A stretch of 64,000 bases of DNA, taken from contig DBTZ01000052.1 in NCBI GenBank assembly GCA_002307315.1, forward strand, positions 1-64,000, in the 5' to 3' direction. The notes beneath the pieces were generated by a model. That model saw only the letters and a program-made list of their open reading frames with translations, was not told the origin of the DNA and ran no database searches. The position numbers and the translations under genes were made by a program. Numbering within the stretch: the stretch's first letter is position 1; the number at the start of each line of letters is the position of its first letter. The DNA is from Alphaproteobacteria bacterium UBA1303. Lineage in GTDB: Bacteria > Pseudomonadota > Alphaproteobacteria > Micropepsales > Micropepsaceae. Shown one piece after another: positions 44,901 to 54,537 of the stretch.

Positions 44901-45461
44901 TTACGGCGTTTCGTAGATCACTGCGTTCCAGTACTGCACCCGGTGTGCGCCGGTCCGGTGGAGGCCGCGCCTTCGAAGCTCGCGGCCGAGAATCGCATTG
45001 AAATAGCCGTGGGCGACCAGGGCGGCAACGCCGTCTTCCCGCGCCCGCTCGGTCAGAATGTCGGCGGCGCGTTTGGCACGTTGCTTGGTACGCCGGTAGT
45101 TCTCGATTTCCGGGTGGTAGCCGGCATGCCACAAAATACGCGCCATCACCGCCCAGGCCGGCACTTTGATGCGCAACAAAGGAATGCGGGGGGATGCCAG
45201 CGGCGCTTCGACGAACAAGGAATCGGCGATCAGCTCGGCGTCGGGCGCCAGCGCCCGCGCACTGTCCTGCGACCGGGGCTTGCCGCTGGTGTAAATTAGG
45301 TCAAGCTCCTTGACCAAATCTTGAACCTCTTCGGGCGGGGCACATGTCGGGTCGAGCCCGGCCGCCTCGTAGGCGTCGATATAGGCGCTAAACCCGCGAT
45401 GACCGGTACGGTGATCGGTCGAGATAGCCGGACGGCCATGACGAACCAGGATAATGCGCAT
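44901..45461 (-). CDS. histidine phosphatase family protein
   Basis: 186 residues from the ATG at 45461. Phosphoglycerate-mutase-like fold with the catalytic RHG (R7-H8-G9) in ILVRHGRPA and the second catalytic His in AALVAHGYFN. A long insert (about 80-140) contains a hydrophobic stretch. The substrate is not evident. Confidence 0.85.
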   Translation of the reverse strand: MRIILVRHGRPAISTDHRTGHRGFSAYIDAYEAAGLDPTCAPPEEVQDLVKELDLIYTSGKPRSQDSARALAPDAELIADSLFVEAPLASPRIPLLRIKVPAWAVMARILWHAGYHPEIENYRRTKQRAKRAADILTERAREDGVAALVAHGYFNAILGRELRRRGLHRTGAHRVQYWNAVIYETP

Positions 45462-45903
45462 TTTTTGAACCTTTTGACCGTTGGTCTGACCCGTTCTGCC
45501 GAACAATTTGGTCCAGCCGACGGCCCGGGCGAAACCGGCGTGAATGAAAGGCTCCTTACGGCCGTCAGGCCAGCCATAAGCGGATCGCATGGCACCGACA
45601 AGGGATGAAAAAGCGATTTTTGATGAAGCAGGTGCTCGAATAAGGCAAGCACGCGATTGTCACAGGCAGCTAATGTAGCCGACTAAGGTATCGCTTAATT
45701 GACTGCCCACATGCACAATTCTTATGCAACCATCTGTTGCGCGGCAACAACACCTATAGAAAACTGTAATTTAGCAAAGTGAAATCAACGTCCGGACAGT
45801 ATTCTGAGATTGCGTCAAAGGGATCGGAATCCTTACAATTAATGTGAAGCAGTTAGTCGGTATCGCGGCGGCTGCGTATATATAATCAAAGAGGGCTCTC
45901 GCT
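45462..45903. other. 442-base gene-free promoter region of the TorF porin
   Basis: No credible gene. Rather AT-rich for this genome after 45640. It includes a small perfect dyad TGTTGC-GCG-GCAACA (45735-45749), a possible operator, and a strong AAAGAGGG ribosome-binding region just before 45904. Confidence 0.45.
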
Positions 45904-46674
45904 ATGAAATCTCAAGGCTTGAAACTCGGCTTGGCCGCGGCGCTGCTTGCCGGTGTTGCGGTTACCGCGGTTGCGGCATCCGCAGACGAGGAAAAGACTT
46001 TTTTAGACGGCTTTTCGGCGTACGTCGCCGCGACCAGCGATTACCGCTATCGCGGCATTAGCCAGAATTCCCAAGAATTCACGCCGCAGGCGTCGGTCAA
46101 CTGGGCCGGGGATTACGGCATTTATGCCGGCACATGGCTTTCCAAGACCAATTGGGATGCGTACTCGAAGAACAATCCCTCGTTCGAAACCGATGTTTAT
46201 GTCGGTAAGCATACCGACTTGAACGGCACCGATCTCAACGTCGAGCTCTACTACTATTCCTACCCCGATTATCAAGACAATGGCGGTGCCAAAGCCAGCT
46301 ATGTCGAGCTGATTTCGCAGCTTTCGCGCACTTTCGGGAAGTTCACCGCGACGATCACGGGTGCTTATTCGCCGACGTGGAGCCTGGACGGTGGCGTTGG
46401 CTGGTATGGCGCTGCCACGATTTCCTATGCCCTGAAAGACTGGTTGAGCCTCAGCACCACGGTCGGCAACCAGTGGGCCAGCCATGCTCCTTCGGATTAT
46501 ACGCATTGGGATATCGGTGCGACGGCGACCTATAAGAACTTCGCGTTCGATCTTCGTTATGTCGACAACAGCATCGAATCCAAGGATTGCCGTACCTTCT
46601 GGATGGGCACCGATCGTGCGTGCGATCCGACGGTCACGGCGACTGTGACGTACAACCTCTCCAAGCTGTTCTAA
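45904..46674 (+). CDS. TorF family putative porin
   Basis: 256 residues. Signal peptide (about 1-25). The mature protein is a series of alternating aromatic/hydrophilic beta strands, starting GFSAYVAATSDYRYRGISQN, the signature of the Gcw_chp/TorF family, and ending in a hydrophobic strand with C-terminal Phe (LSKLF), as outer-membrane barrels do. Substrate unknown. It has its own terminator at 46697. Confidence 0.88.
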   Translation: MKSQGLKLGLAAALLAGVAVTAVAASADEEKTFLDGFSAYVAATSDYRYRGISQNSQEFTPQASVNWAGDYGIYAGTWLSKTNWDAYSKNNPSFETDVYVGKHTDLNGTDLNVELYYYSYPDYQDNGGAKASYVELISQLSRTFGKFTATITGAYSPTWSLDGGVGWYGAATISYALKDWLSLSTTVGNQWASHAPSDYTHWDIGATATYKNFAFDLRYVDNSIESKDCRTFWMGTDRACDPTVTATVTYNLSKLF

Positions 46675-46696
46675 AAACGGCGTTTCGGATTGACGA

Positions 46697-46732
46697 AACC
46701 CCGCGGGATTTTTCCCCGCGGGGTTTTGTTTT
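46697..46732 (+). terminator. Rho-independent terminator of the TorF porin
   Basis: A GC stem AACCCCGCGGG/CCCGCGGGGTT around ATTTTTC is followed by TTTTGTTTTG, 22 bases after the stop codon. Confidence 0.9.
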
Positions 46733-46747
46733 GTCTGGACGGTAGCC

Positions 46748-48163
46748 CTATTTCGACTCGGCCAATGCCGTCAGCGCATCGGCCACGGCGGCGGTCAGTT
46801 TTTTTGCCGTCGGTATATGCAGAAATTCGTTGGGACCGTGGGCGTTCGCCTTCGGTCCGAGCACGCCCGAGATTAGAAACTGCGCGGCGGGAAATTTGCG
46901 ACCCAGTTCCGCCATAAAAGGGATCGAGCCGCCTTCGCCCATATAGGCGACCGGATGGCCGAAATACGCTTGCGAAGCTCCATTCAGCGTTTCGGTAAGC
47001 CACGCGGGCATCGACGGGGCGTTCCATCCCGCTTGTCCGGCTTCGGTTTCGAAGGTTACGACGGCATCGTAGGGCGAATCGCGTTCCAGCGCATTTTTCA
47101 GCGCCGCCACGGCCTTGTCCGCATCGCAAGAAGGCGGCAGCCGCAAGCTGAGCTTGGCGACGGTTTCCGGCAACAGCACATTGCCGGCGGCCTCCGGTTT
47201 AGGGTACCCGTCGATGGCGATTACCGCAAGCTGCGGGCGCCACGTGCGGTTGAGGATCAGCTCCACAGGCGATGTCGCCATCGGCCGGGTATTGCCGGCG
47301 AACGGCAGTTTTTTCGATATTTCATTGCCCATGATCTCGGCGCAGGCGCGCGCCTGTTCCAGCCGCTCGGCCGGAATTTCAACGGCGCAGCCTTCGAGCA
47401 GAATGGCGCCGCTGGTCGCGTCCTCGATCCGCGATAAAAGTTGCCGCAGGATGCGGAACGACGAAGGCACCAATCCGCCGGCATCGCCCGAATGAAGCCC
47501 TTCGGTCAGAACTTTGACGCATAACGTCCCCGCCGCGATGCCGCGTAAAGAGGTGGTCAGCCACAACCGGTCGTAATCGCCGCAGCCCGAATCGAGCGCC
47601 ACGATCAGGTCCGGCACCTTGATGCGATCGGCCAGAATGTCGATGTAATGGGTGAGATCCGGCGAACCGCTCTCTTCGCCCGCCTCGATAACGATGGTTG
47701 CACGCGGGTAGCGAAGACGCTGCGAAGCGAGGGCGAGCAGCGAAATCAGCGATGCAAACATGGCATAGCCGTCGTCGGCCCCGCCGCGGCCGTAGAGTTT
47801 GTCGGCTTTGATCGCCGGGGTCCACGGCCCGGTCCAGTCGAACCAGCCGGTGACGCCGGGCTGCTTGTCGAGATGACCGTACATCAGCACATTGCCTGCG
47901 CCGGTTCCGGGAACCTCGATCAGCAGCAGCGGCGTGCGGTCCTTTTCGCGCACGATCTCGACCGTCGCGCCCGGCAGAACCTTGATCTTCTCCCTTGCCC
48001 AAGCTTCGAACAGCCGTACCGCTTTCTCGATATGCCCGTGCTCCGCCCAATCGGGATCGAACATCTGCGAAATGTTGGGAATGCGGATGTAGTCCTGCAA
48101 CGTCGGGATCGCGTCCGCGTCCCACAGCGTATCGACGAAAGTCTTCAAGGCCGGATCGTTCAT
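46748..48163 (-). CDS. M20-family dipeptidase
   Basis: 471 residues from the ATG at 48163. Metal ligands H97 (MYGHLD), D130 (GRGGADDG) and E163/E164 (EAGEESGS), and a lid domain at about 205-345. Length and the MYGHLDKQP form match the dipeptidase (M20/M25/M40, CNDP-like) branch. Cytosolic. Separated from the upstream malic enzyme by a terminator. Confidence 0.92.
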   Translation of the reverse strand: MNDPALKTFVDTLWDADAIPTLQDYIRIPNISQMFDPDWAEHGHIEKAVRLFEAWAREKIKVLPGATVEIVREKDRTPLLLIEVPGTGAGNVLMYGHLDKQPGVTGWFDWTGPWTPAIKADKLYGRGGADDGYAMFASLISLLALASQRLRYPRATIVIEAGEESGSPDLTHYIDILADRIKVPDLIVALDSGCGDYDRLWLTTSLRGIAAGTLCVKVLTEGLHSGDAGGLVPSSFRILRQLLSRIEDATSGAILLEGCAVEIPAERLEQARACAEIMGNEISKKLPFAGNTRPMATSPVELILNRTWRPQLAVIAIDGYPKPEAAGNVLLPETVAKLSLRLPPSCDADKAVAALKNALERDSPYDAVVTFETEAGQAGWNAPSMPAWLTETLNGASQAYFGHPVAYMGEGGSIPFMAELGRKFPAAQFLISGVLGPKANAHGPNEFLHIPTAKKLTAAVADALTALAESK

Positions 48164-48185
48164 AAGCAGCTCACCGTGGCGCATT

Positions 48186-48230
48186 CCGAAAAGAAAAGGG
48201 GCATGACCCGTATGTGTCGGATCATGCCCC
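48186..48230 (-). terminator. Rho-independent terminator of the malic enzyme gene
   Basis: On the minus strand GGGGCATGA (48230-48222) pairs with TCATGCCCC (48206-48198), followed by TTTTCTTTT. It lies 66 bases after the malic enzyme stop and 23 before the peptidase start. Confidence 0.88.
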
Positions 48231-48295
48231 AAAACGGCGGCAGTTTCACAAAAAAGCTTGCCCGGTGCCGCGCCGGATCGTTTGTCCGTCAGTCT

Positions 48296-49588
48296 TTATT
48301 TGACCGCGTTCAGACGCGCCGCCAGTTGGGCGTGATAGGCGTCGAAATCCTTGATCGGCTTTTGCGCTACGCCGGAGTCCATGGCGGCTTTGGCCACTGC
48401 CGAAGAAACGCGGATGATCAGGCGCGAATCGAACGGCGCCGGAATGATGTATTCGGGCCCATAGGATAGTTTCTTGCCGTAGGCTTGCTCCACCTCTTCC
48501 GGCACTTTTTCGCGAGCCAGTTCGGCCAAGGCGTAAACCGCCGCAATTTTCATATCTTCGTTGATGGTGGTTGCCCGCACGTCGAGCGCACCGCGGAAGA
48601 TATAGGGGAAGCCGAGCACGTTGTTGACTTGGTTGGGATAGTCGCTGCGCCCGGTGGCGACGATGGCGTCGGGGCAGGCGGCTTTGGCTTCTTCCGGAGT
48701 GATTTCCGGATCGGGGTTGGCCATCGCGAAGATGATCGGCTTCGGCGCCATGGTCTTGACCATTTCCTGGGTCACCGCGCCCTTGGCCGACAACCCATAG
48801 AAGAGGTCGGCGCCCTTCAGGGCATCGGCCAACGTGCGGGCGGACGTCTCGACCGCATGCTTTTCCTTCCACTTGTTCATGCCAGACGTGCGGCCCTTGT
48901 AGATCACGCCCTTGGTGTCGCAGAGAATGGCGTTTTCGTCGGGCAGGCCCATCTTCTTCAGAAGTTCGAGGCAGGCGATGCCGGCCGCACCGGCGCCGTT
49001 GACCACCACCTTGGTGGTTTTCAACTCGCGGCCCGTCAGATGCAGCGCGTTGACCACACCGGCCGAGGAAACGATGGCGGTGCCGTGCTGATCGTCGTGA
49101 AACACCGGGATCGGCATGATTTCGCGGAGCTTCTGTTCGATGACGAAGCAGTCCGGCCCCTTGATGTCTTCGAGGTTGATACCCCCGAAGGACGGGCCTA
49201 AGTATTTCACCGAATTGATGAATTCTTCAATGTCGGTGGTGTCGACCTCTAGGTCGATGGTGTCGACGCCGGCAAAGCGCTTGAACAGCACCGCTTTGCC
49301 TTCCATCACCGGCTTTGAGGCCAGCGCGCCTAGGTTGCCGAGGCCGAGAATGGCGGTGCCGTTGGAGATCACCGCCACCAAATTGCCTTTCGAGGTGTAG
49401 TCGTAGACCGTTTCGGGCTTTTCGGCGATCGCACGCACCGGTGCGGCAACGCCCGGCGAATAGGCTAAGCTCAAATCATATTGGTTTTTCATTGGCTTGG
49501 TCGGCACAATGGCGATCTTGCCGGGCTGACCCTGGCAATGGTAGCGCAGCGATTCTTCGTCAATCTTAGACAGGTGTTTGGTGTCCAT
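48296..49588 (-). CDS. NADP-type malic enzyme without PTA domain
   Basis: 430 residues. Oxidative decarboxylation of malate to pyruvate. YSPGVAAPV, the catalytic region with HDDQHGTA, and the NAD(P) motif NGAGAAGIACLELL are present. The sequence follows the alphaproteobacterial MaeB/Tme type, which usually runs to about 760 residues with a phosphotransacetylase-like regulatory domain. Here it ends (AQLAARLNAVK) where that domain would start, and a terminator follows. Divergent from mutS (76-base gap). Confidence 0.92.
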   Translation of the reverse strand: MDTKHLSKIDEESLRYHCQGQPGKIAIVPTKPMKNQYDLSLAYSPGVAAPVRAIAEKPETVYDYTSKGNLVAVISNGTAILGLGNLGALASKPVMEGKAVLFKRFAGVDTIDLEVDTTDIEEFINSVKYLGPSFGGINLEDIKGPDCFVIEQKLREIMPIPVFHDDQHGTAIVSSAGVVNALHLTGRELKTTKVVVNGAGAAGIACLELLKKMGLPDENAILCDTKGVIYKGRTSGMNKWKEKHAVETSARTLADALKGADLFYGLSAKGAVTQEMVKTMAPKPIIFAMANPDPEITPEEAKAACPDAIVATGRSDYPNQVNNVLGFPYIFRGALDVRATTINEDMKIAAVYALAELAREKVPEEVEQAYGKKLSYGPEYIIPAPFDSRLIIRVSSAVAKAAMDSGVAQKPIKDFDAYHAQLAARLNAVK

Positions 49589-49664
49589 TTTTTTCCACAG
49601 AATATATCATCTGGTCCGACTTATACTCCCGGCAAGGCCTTAGCAAAGCCGGTAGGTTTGACGC

Positions 49665-52322
49665 ATGGATGAGACGTTTTCGCCGCCCGCCCCCGCCGGG
49701 GCCTCTGACGGTACGACGCCCTTGATGGCGCAATATCTGGAAATCAAAGCCCAGAACCCCGGTTACCTTTTGTTCTACCGGATGGGCGATTTCTACGAAT
49801 TGTTCTTCGAGGATGCCGCCAAAGCGTCGGATGCGCTCGATATTGCCCTCACCCATCGCGGCAAACACTTGGGCGAAGACATCCCGATGTGCGGGGTGCC
49901 GATCCATGCGTCCGAGTCCTACCTTGAAAAGTTGATCCGCAAGGGGTTTCGCGTCGCCATCTGCGAACAGGTGGAAGACCCGGCCGAGGCCAAAAAACGC
50001 GGCTATAAATCGGTGGTCCGGCGCGAGGTTATCCGCCTGGTCACTCCCGGCACCCTGACCGAGGATTCGCTGCTCGAACCTGCCAAAGCCAACATCCTGG
50101 CGGCGCTGGGGCGGGCGGGCGGCGAAATGGCGCTGGCCGCCGCCGACATGTCGGCAGGCTCGTTCACGGTGGCAAGGGTGGCGGCGCCGGATTTGGCGGT
50201 GGAGCTGGCTCGGCTGGCCCCGAGCGAACTTCTGGTGCCGCAAGATATTGCCGACGAAGGTCTTGTGGCCGATGGCATATGCCAAAACCTGACCGTATTG
50301 CCGGGAATATCGTTCGAATCCGCCGGTGGCGAGCGAACGCTGAAAGAATATTACAAGGTGACCGAATTAAGCGGCTTTGGCACCTTTACCCGCGCCGAGC
50401 TTTCGGCGGCCGGTGCTCTGATCGCCTATCTCGAACTGACCCAGAAGGGAAAAATGCCGGCCCTGCAGCCGCTGGCGCAGGAAACCACCCACGCCTTCAT
50501 GGCAATCGATGCGGCAACGCGGCGAAATCTCGAACTGGTGCAAACCCTTGCCGGGGAACGAAAAGGCAGCTTCTTGGCTGCCATCGACCGCAGCAAGACC
50601 GCTGCCGGTGCCCGGCTTTTGGCGGCGCGCCTCGCCGCGCCCTTGACCGACGTTGCCGAGATCGTCCGCCGCCAGGAGGGGGTTCGCTTCTTCGCCCACG
50701 ACAGCCTGACCCGCGACGAAATCCGTGGAATTCTGAGCGAAAGCCCCGACATTGCCCGCGCTCTGGCCCGCCTCTCGGTCGGCCGCGGCGGCCCACGCGA
50801 TCTGGCGGCGTTAAGGGGCGGTGTTGGATGCGCCCGCTCCATCCGCGAAACCCTGGCGGGCGTATCGCCTCTTGGCGAGGCGGGCGCGGCGTTGGCGAAA
50901 ATCACCCAAAGCCTGGCCGACGTTTCGATGCTGATCGCCAAATTGGAGCATTTTCTGATCGCCGAGCCGCCCTTTTTCGCTCGCGACGGCGGTTTCATCG
51001 CTTCCGGGGCATCTGCGCCGCTCGACGAACTTCGCTCGCTTCGCGACGAATCCAAGCGGGTGATTGCCGGCATGGAAGCGCGCCTGCGCGAAGAAACCGG
51101 CGTTCCTCTCAAAATCAAGCACAATGGCGTGCTCGGTTACTTCATAGAAGTGGCGACCAATCATGCCGACAAGCTGATGGGCTTGGCCGCCTTCCGCCAT
51201 CGTCAGACCATGGGCGGGGCGGTACGCTTTTCCACCGACGAGCTTTCCAGTCTTGCCAACCGCATCAGCCAGGCCGCCGATCAGGCCATCGCGCTGGAAC
51301 GGCAATTGTTCGACGAAATGGCGCAGGAAGCCTTGCGGGTGTTCGAGCCGTTGTCGCATCTGGCCGAGGCGCTGGCCGTGCTCGATGTCGCCGCAAGCTT
51401 CGGCGCTCTGGCGGTGGCGGAAAATCACGTCCGCCCCCTAGTCGACGCCTCCCGCGCTTTCGAGATCGTCCGCGCCCGCCATCCGGTGGTCGAGGCGGCG
51501 CTGAAGGCACAGCATGCCGGCTTTGTGCCTAACGATTGTGCCCTTCCCGGCGATAAGCGGCTGTGGCTGGTCACCGGCCCCAACATGGCAGGCAAATCGA
51601 CCTTCCTGCGCCAAAACGCGCTGATCGCCATTCTCGCCCAGATCGGGGCGTTCGTGCCGGCCGAGACCGCCCATATCGGGGTGATCGACCGCTTGTTCAG
51701 CCGGGTGGGAGCGGGCGACGATTTGGCTGCCGGCCGTTCGACCTTCATGGTCGAAATGGTGGAAACCGCCGCCATCCTTAACCAAGCTACCGATAGAAGC
51801 CTCGTCATCCTCGACGAAATCGGCCGCGGCACCGCCACTTTCGACGGCCTCGCCATTGCCTGGGCCACCGCCGAGCATCTGGCGGGAAAAAACAAATCCC
51901 GCGCCTTGTTCGCCACCCATTATCACGAACTGACCGCGCTGGCCGAACGGATGGGCGGCATTGCCTGCGTCACCATGCGGGTGAGGGAATGGAACGACAC
52001 CATCGTCTTCCTGCATGAGGTTGTGCCGGGAGTGGCCGACCGCTCCTACGGCATTCATGTGGCAAAGCTGGCCGGCCTGCCCGACGATGTGGTGGCGCGC
52101 GCCAAGGAGGTGCTGGCCGCGCTGGAAGAGGGCAAAGAAGGCCATAAGCCATTGGCACGGATCGACGATCTGCCGCTGTTTGCTCCCTTGCATCGGCCCC
52201 TGCCCGCCCACCCCAAGCAAAATGCCGTGGAAGACGCGTTGAAAGCCGTCGATCCGGACGCTCTCACTCCCAAGCAGGCGTTGGAAATGCTATACGCGCT
52301 GAAAGCCAAGCTGAAGCCATGA
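49665..52322 (+). CDS. mutS: DNA mismatch repair protein MutS
   Basis: 885 residues, full length. Mismatch wedge F43-Y-E45 in GDFYELF, Walker A GPNMAGKST (638-646), LVILDEIGRGTATFDG for the Walker B/signature region and the ATHYHEL motif. The usual five domains appear intact, with a C-terminal beta-clamp/tetramer helix region. Recognises mismatches and recruits MutL. Overlaps the USP gene by 4 bases. Confidence 0.98.
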   Translation: MDETFSPPAPAGASDGTTPLMAQYLEIKAQNPGYLLFYRMGDFYELFFEDAAKASDALDIALTHRGKHLGEDIPMCGVPIHASESYLEKLIRKGFRVAICEQVEDPAEAKKRGYKSVVRREVIRLVTPGTLTEDSLLEPAKANILAALGRAGGEMALAAADMSAGSFTVARVAAPDLAVELARLAPSELLVPQDIADEGLVADGICQNLTVLPGISFESAGGERTLKEYYKVTELSGFGTFTRAELSAAGALIAYLELTQKGKMPALQPLAQETTHAFMAIDAATRRNLELVQTLAGERKGSFLAAIDRSKTAAGARLLAARLAAPLTDVAEIVRRQEGVRFFAHDSLTRDEIRGILSESPDIARALARLSVGRGGPRDLAALRGGVGCARSIRETLAGVSPLGEAGAALAKITQSLADVSMLIAKLEHFLIAEPPFFARDGGFIASGASAPLDELRSLRDESKRVIAGMEARLREETGVPLKIKHNGVLGYFIEVATNHADKLMGLAAFRHRQTMGGAVRFSTDELSSLANRISQAADQAIALERQLFDEMAQEALRVFEPLSHLAEALAVLDVAASFGALAVAENHVRPLVDASRAFEIVRARHPVVEAALKAQHAGFVPNDCALPGDKRLWLVTGPNMAGKSTFLRQNALIAILAQIGAFVPAETAHIGVIDRLFSRVGAGDDLAAGRSTFMVEMVETAAILNQATDRSLVILDEIGRGTATFDGLAIAWATAEHLAGKNKSRALFATHYHELTALAERMGGIACVTMRVREWNDTIVFLHEVVPGVADRSYGIHVAKLAGLPDDVVARAKEVLAALEEGKEGHKPLARIDDLPLFAPLHRPLPAHPKQNAVEDALKAVDPDALTPKQALEMLYALKAKLKP

Positions 52323-52789
52323 GCGATCCCATACTTCGACCGCGCAAATTCCTGGTGGTGGTCGACAAAACCCCCGAATGCCGGGTGGCGTTGCGCTATG
52401 CCGCCCGCCGGGCGCTGCACACCGACGGACGGGTGACGCTTCTGTGCGTCGCCGAACCGGCCGACTTCCAGCAATGGAAAGGGGTCGAGGATCTTATGCG
52501 CGACGAGGCTCATCGCGAGGCCGAGGCCCGCGCTTACGCCGCCGCCGGCATCATCAACGATATTTCCGGCACCCTGCCCGAAATCCTCATCGAGCATGGC
52601 GAACCGCAGGCCGTGCTGTTCGATCTGGTCTCCCGCGATAAGGATATTTCCATCCTGGTTCTGGCCTCCGGCACCTCGAAACAGGGGCCAGGCCCGCTGG
52701 TTTCGCTGTTTGCCGGCTCGGTTCAACCTATCCCCGTCACCATCGTGCCGGGAAACCTCAGCGACGATGGGGTCGACGCTTTGGCATAA
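52319..52789 (+). CDS. universal stress protein family
   Basis: 156 residues. Rossmann-like UspA domain: KFLVVVDKTPECRVALRYAARRA opens it and the C-terminal ISILVLASGTSKQGPGPLVSLF holds the phosphate-binding loop in altered form. Coupled to mutS by ATGA. The 182-base gap after it carries the leuC promoter. Confidence 0.87.
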   Translation: MSDPILRPRKFLVVVDKTPECRVALRYAARRALHTDGRVTLLCVAEPADFQQWKGVEDLMRDEAHREAEARAYAAAGIINDISGTLPEILIEHGEPQAVLFDLVSRDKDISILVLASGTSKQGPGPLVSLFAGSVQPIPVTIVPGNLSDDGVDALA

Positions 52790-52971
52790 TTCGAACCGTC
52801 GGGCCGCAGCGCGATCGTTTTTGTCTTCCTCGGGCTATCGGGCGGCGCGGCCCCGCAGCCGCTTCTCGGATAAGGAATGCGGAAATTAAATTTTCATTTT
52901 GCCGCACGGCGGCTCGCCTCTTGCGCCTGCGGCCTTCCTGGTGTTGAAACGCCGTGAAAGGCAAGGAAGCC

Positions 52972-54369
52972 ATGGGCAAGACGCTGTACGACAAGATCTG
53001 GGACGCACATCTGGTGCATGCCGAGGAGGGGCAATCCAGCCTCATCTACATCGACCGCCACTTGGTGCATGAAGTCACCAGCCCTCAGGCGTTCGAGGGC
53101 TTGCGCACCGCCGGGCGGCGGTTGCGCCGGCCGGAGCTGACGCTTGCCGTGGCCGACCACAACGTGCCCACCAAGGATCGCGCCAAGGGCATCGAGAATC
53201 CCGAATCCCGTGCGCAAGTCGAGGCCCTGGCCAAGAACACCGCCGATTTCGGCGTCGAGTATTTCGGCATGGACGACGTCCGCCAAGGCGTCTGCCACAT
53301 CGTCGGCCCCGAGCAGGGCTGGACGTTGCCGGGCGTCACTATGGTCTGCGGCGATTCCCATACCTCGACCCACGGCGCCTTCGGAGCGCTGGCCTTCGGC
53401 ATCGGAACATCCGAGGTCGAACATGTGCTGGCGACCCAAACCTTGCTCTCGCCCAAATCCAAGAACATGCGGATCACGGTGAAGGGCACGCTTCCCGTCG
53501 GCGTCACCGCCAAGGATATGGCGCTGGCCGTCATCGCCCACATCGGCACCGCCGGCGGCACCGGCTATGTGATCGAGTATGCCGGCGAAGCCGTGCGCGC
53601 CCTGTCGATGGAGGGGCGGATGACCTTGTGCAACCTCACCATCGAGGGCGGCGCCCGTTCCGGCCTGATCGCGCCGGACGAGACCACCTTTTCATACATC
53701 AAGGGCCGGGCGCGGGCGCCCAAGGCCGCAGCGTTCGAGGCGGCGGTCAATTACTGGAAGACGCTGAAGTCGGACCCCGATGCGCATTTCGATGCCGAGA
53801 TCGAACTCGACGCGGCGGCAATAGCGCCCTTCGTCACCTGGGGCACCTCGCCCGAGCAGGGCCTGCCGATCACCGGCTCGGTTCCCGATCCGGCGAGCTT
53901 CGCCGACGAGAACAAGCGGGCGGGGGCGGAACGCGCGCTGGCCTATATGGATTTGAAGCCGGGAACCAAACTGACCGACATCAAAATCGACCGCGTGTTC
54001 ATCGGTTCCTGCACCAACGGGCGGATCGAGGATTTGCGCGCCGCCGCCGCCATCGCCAAGGGCAAAAAGGTTGCCGCGCATGTCGGCGCGATGGTGGTCC
54101 CCGGCTCTGGCTTGGTGAAGGATCAGGCCGAAGAAGAAGGTCTCGATAAGATCTTCATCGAAGCCGGCTTCGACTGGCGCGAACCGGGCTGCTCGATGTG
54201 CCTCGCCATGAACGCCGACAAGCTGTCGCCGGGCGAGCGTTGCGCCTCGACCTCGAACCGCAACTTCGAAGGCCGTCAGGGCCGCGGCGGGCGCACCCAT
54301 CTGGTGTCTCCGGCCATGGCCGCAGCAGCAGCCATCGCCGGGCATCTGACGGACGTGCGGGAGTTTTAG
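52972..54369 (+). CDS. leuC: 3-isopropylmalate dehydratase large subunit
   Basis: 465 residues from the ATG at 52972 (AAGGAAG upstream). Aconitase-type subunit that with LeuD converts 2- to 3-isopropylmalate in leucine synthesis. The 4Fe-4S ligands C347 (GSCTN), C407 and C410 (CSMC) are at the same positions as in E. coli LeuC. The stop codon forms the first bases of an intergenic repeat. leuD is not in the window, so the two subunits are not in one operon here, or it lies elsewhere. Confidence 0.97.
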   Translation: MGKTLYDKIWDAHLVHAEEGQSSLIYIDRHLVHEVTSPQAFEGLRTAGRRLRRPELTLAVADHNVPTKDRAKGIENPESRAQVEALAKNTADFGVEYFGMDDVRQGVCHIVGPEQGWTLPGVTMVCGDSHTSTHGAFGALAFGIGTSEVEHVLATQTLLSPKSKNMRITVKGTLPVGVTAKDMALAVIAHIGTAGGTGYVIEYAGEAVRALSMEGRMTLCNLTIEGGARSGLIAPDETTFSYIKGRARAPKAAAFEAAVNYWKTLKSDPDAHFDAEIELDAAAIAPFVTWGTSPEQGLPITGSVPDPASFADENKRAGAERALAYMDLKPGTKLTDIKIDRVFIGSCTNGRIEDLRAAAAIAKGKKVAAHVGAMVVPGSGLVKDQAEEEGLDKIFIEAGFDWREPGCSMCLAMNADKLSPGERCASTSNRNFEGRQGRGGRTHLVSPAMAAAAAIAGHLTDVREF

Positions 54370-54510
54370 AGCATTTCACTGTTTCGCGAAAAACCCTGAA
54401 ATGCTCTAACTCCTTGTTTTGTCGCGCTTCATACCCGAAAACCGGATTCCACTTTTCGGTGAAGCGCTCTAGCTACTTGTTTTGTCGCGCTTCATACCCG
54501 AAAATCGGTT
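54367..54510 (+). repeat. double copy of the dispersed palindromic repeat
   Basis: An inverted repeat TAGAGCATTTCA (54367-54378) / complement (54397-54408) is followed by two direct copies of a 29-base identical unit at 54413-54441 and 54476-54504 (starting CTTGTTTTGTCGCGC). Between them is CGGATTCCACTTTTCGG and GAAGCGCTCTAGC. These words recur near 1864-1975, 16574, 43921 and 57963. The second copy ends in an eight-T run on the plus strand (54516-54523), which might aid termination of leuC. Confidence 0.75.
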
Positions 54511-54537
54511 TTCGCTTTTTTTTTCCGAAACGCCCAT

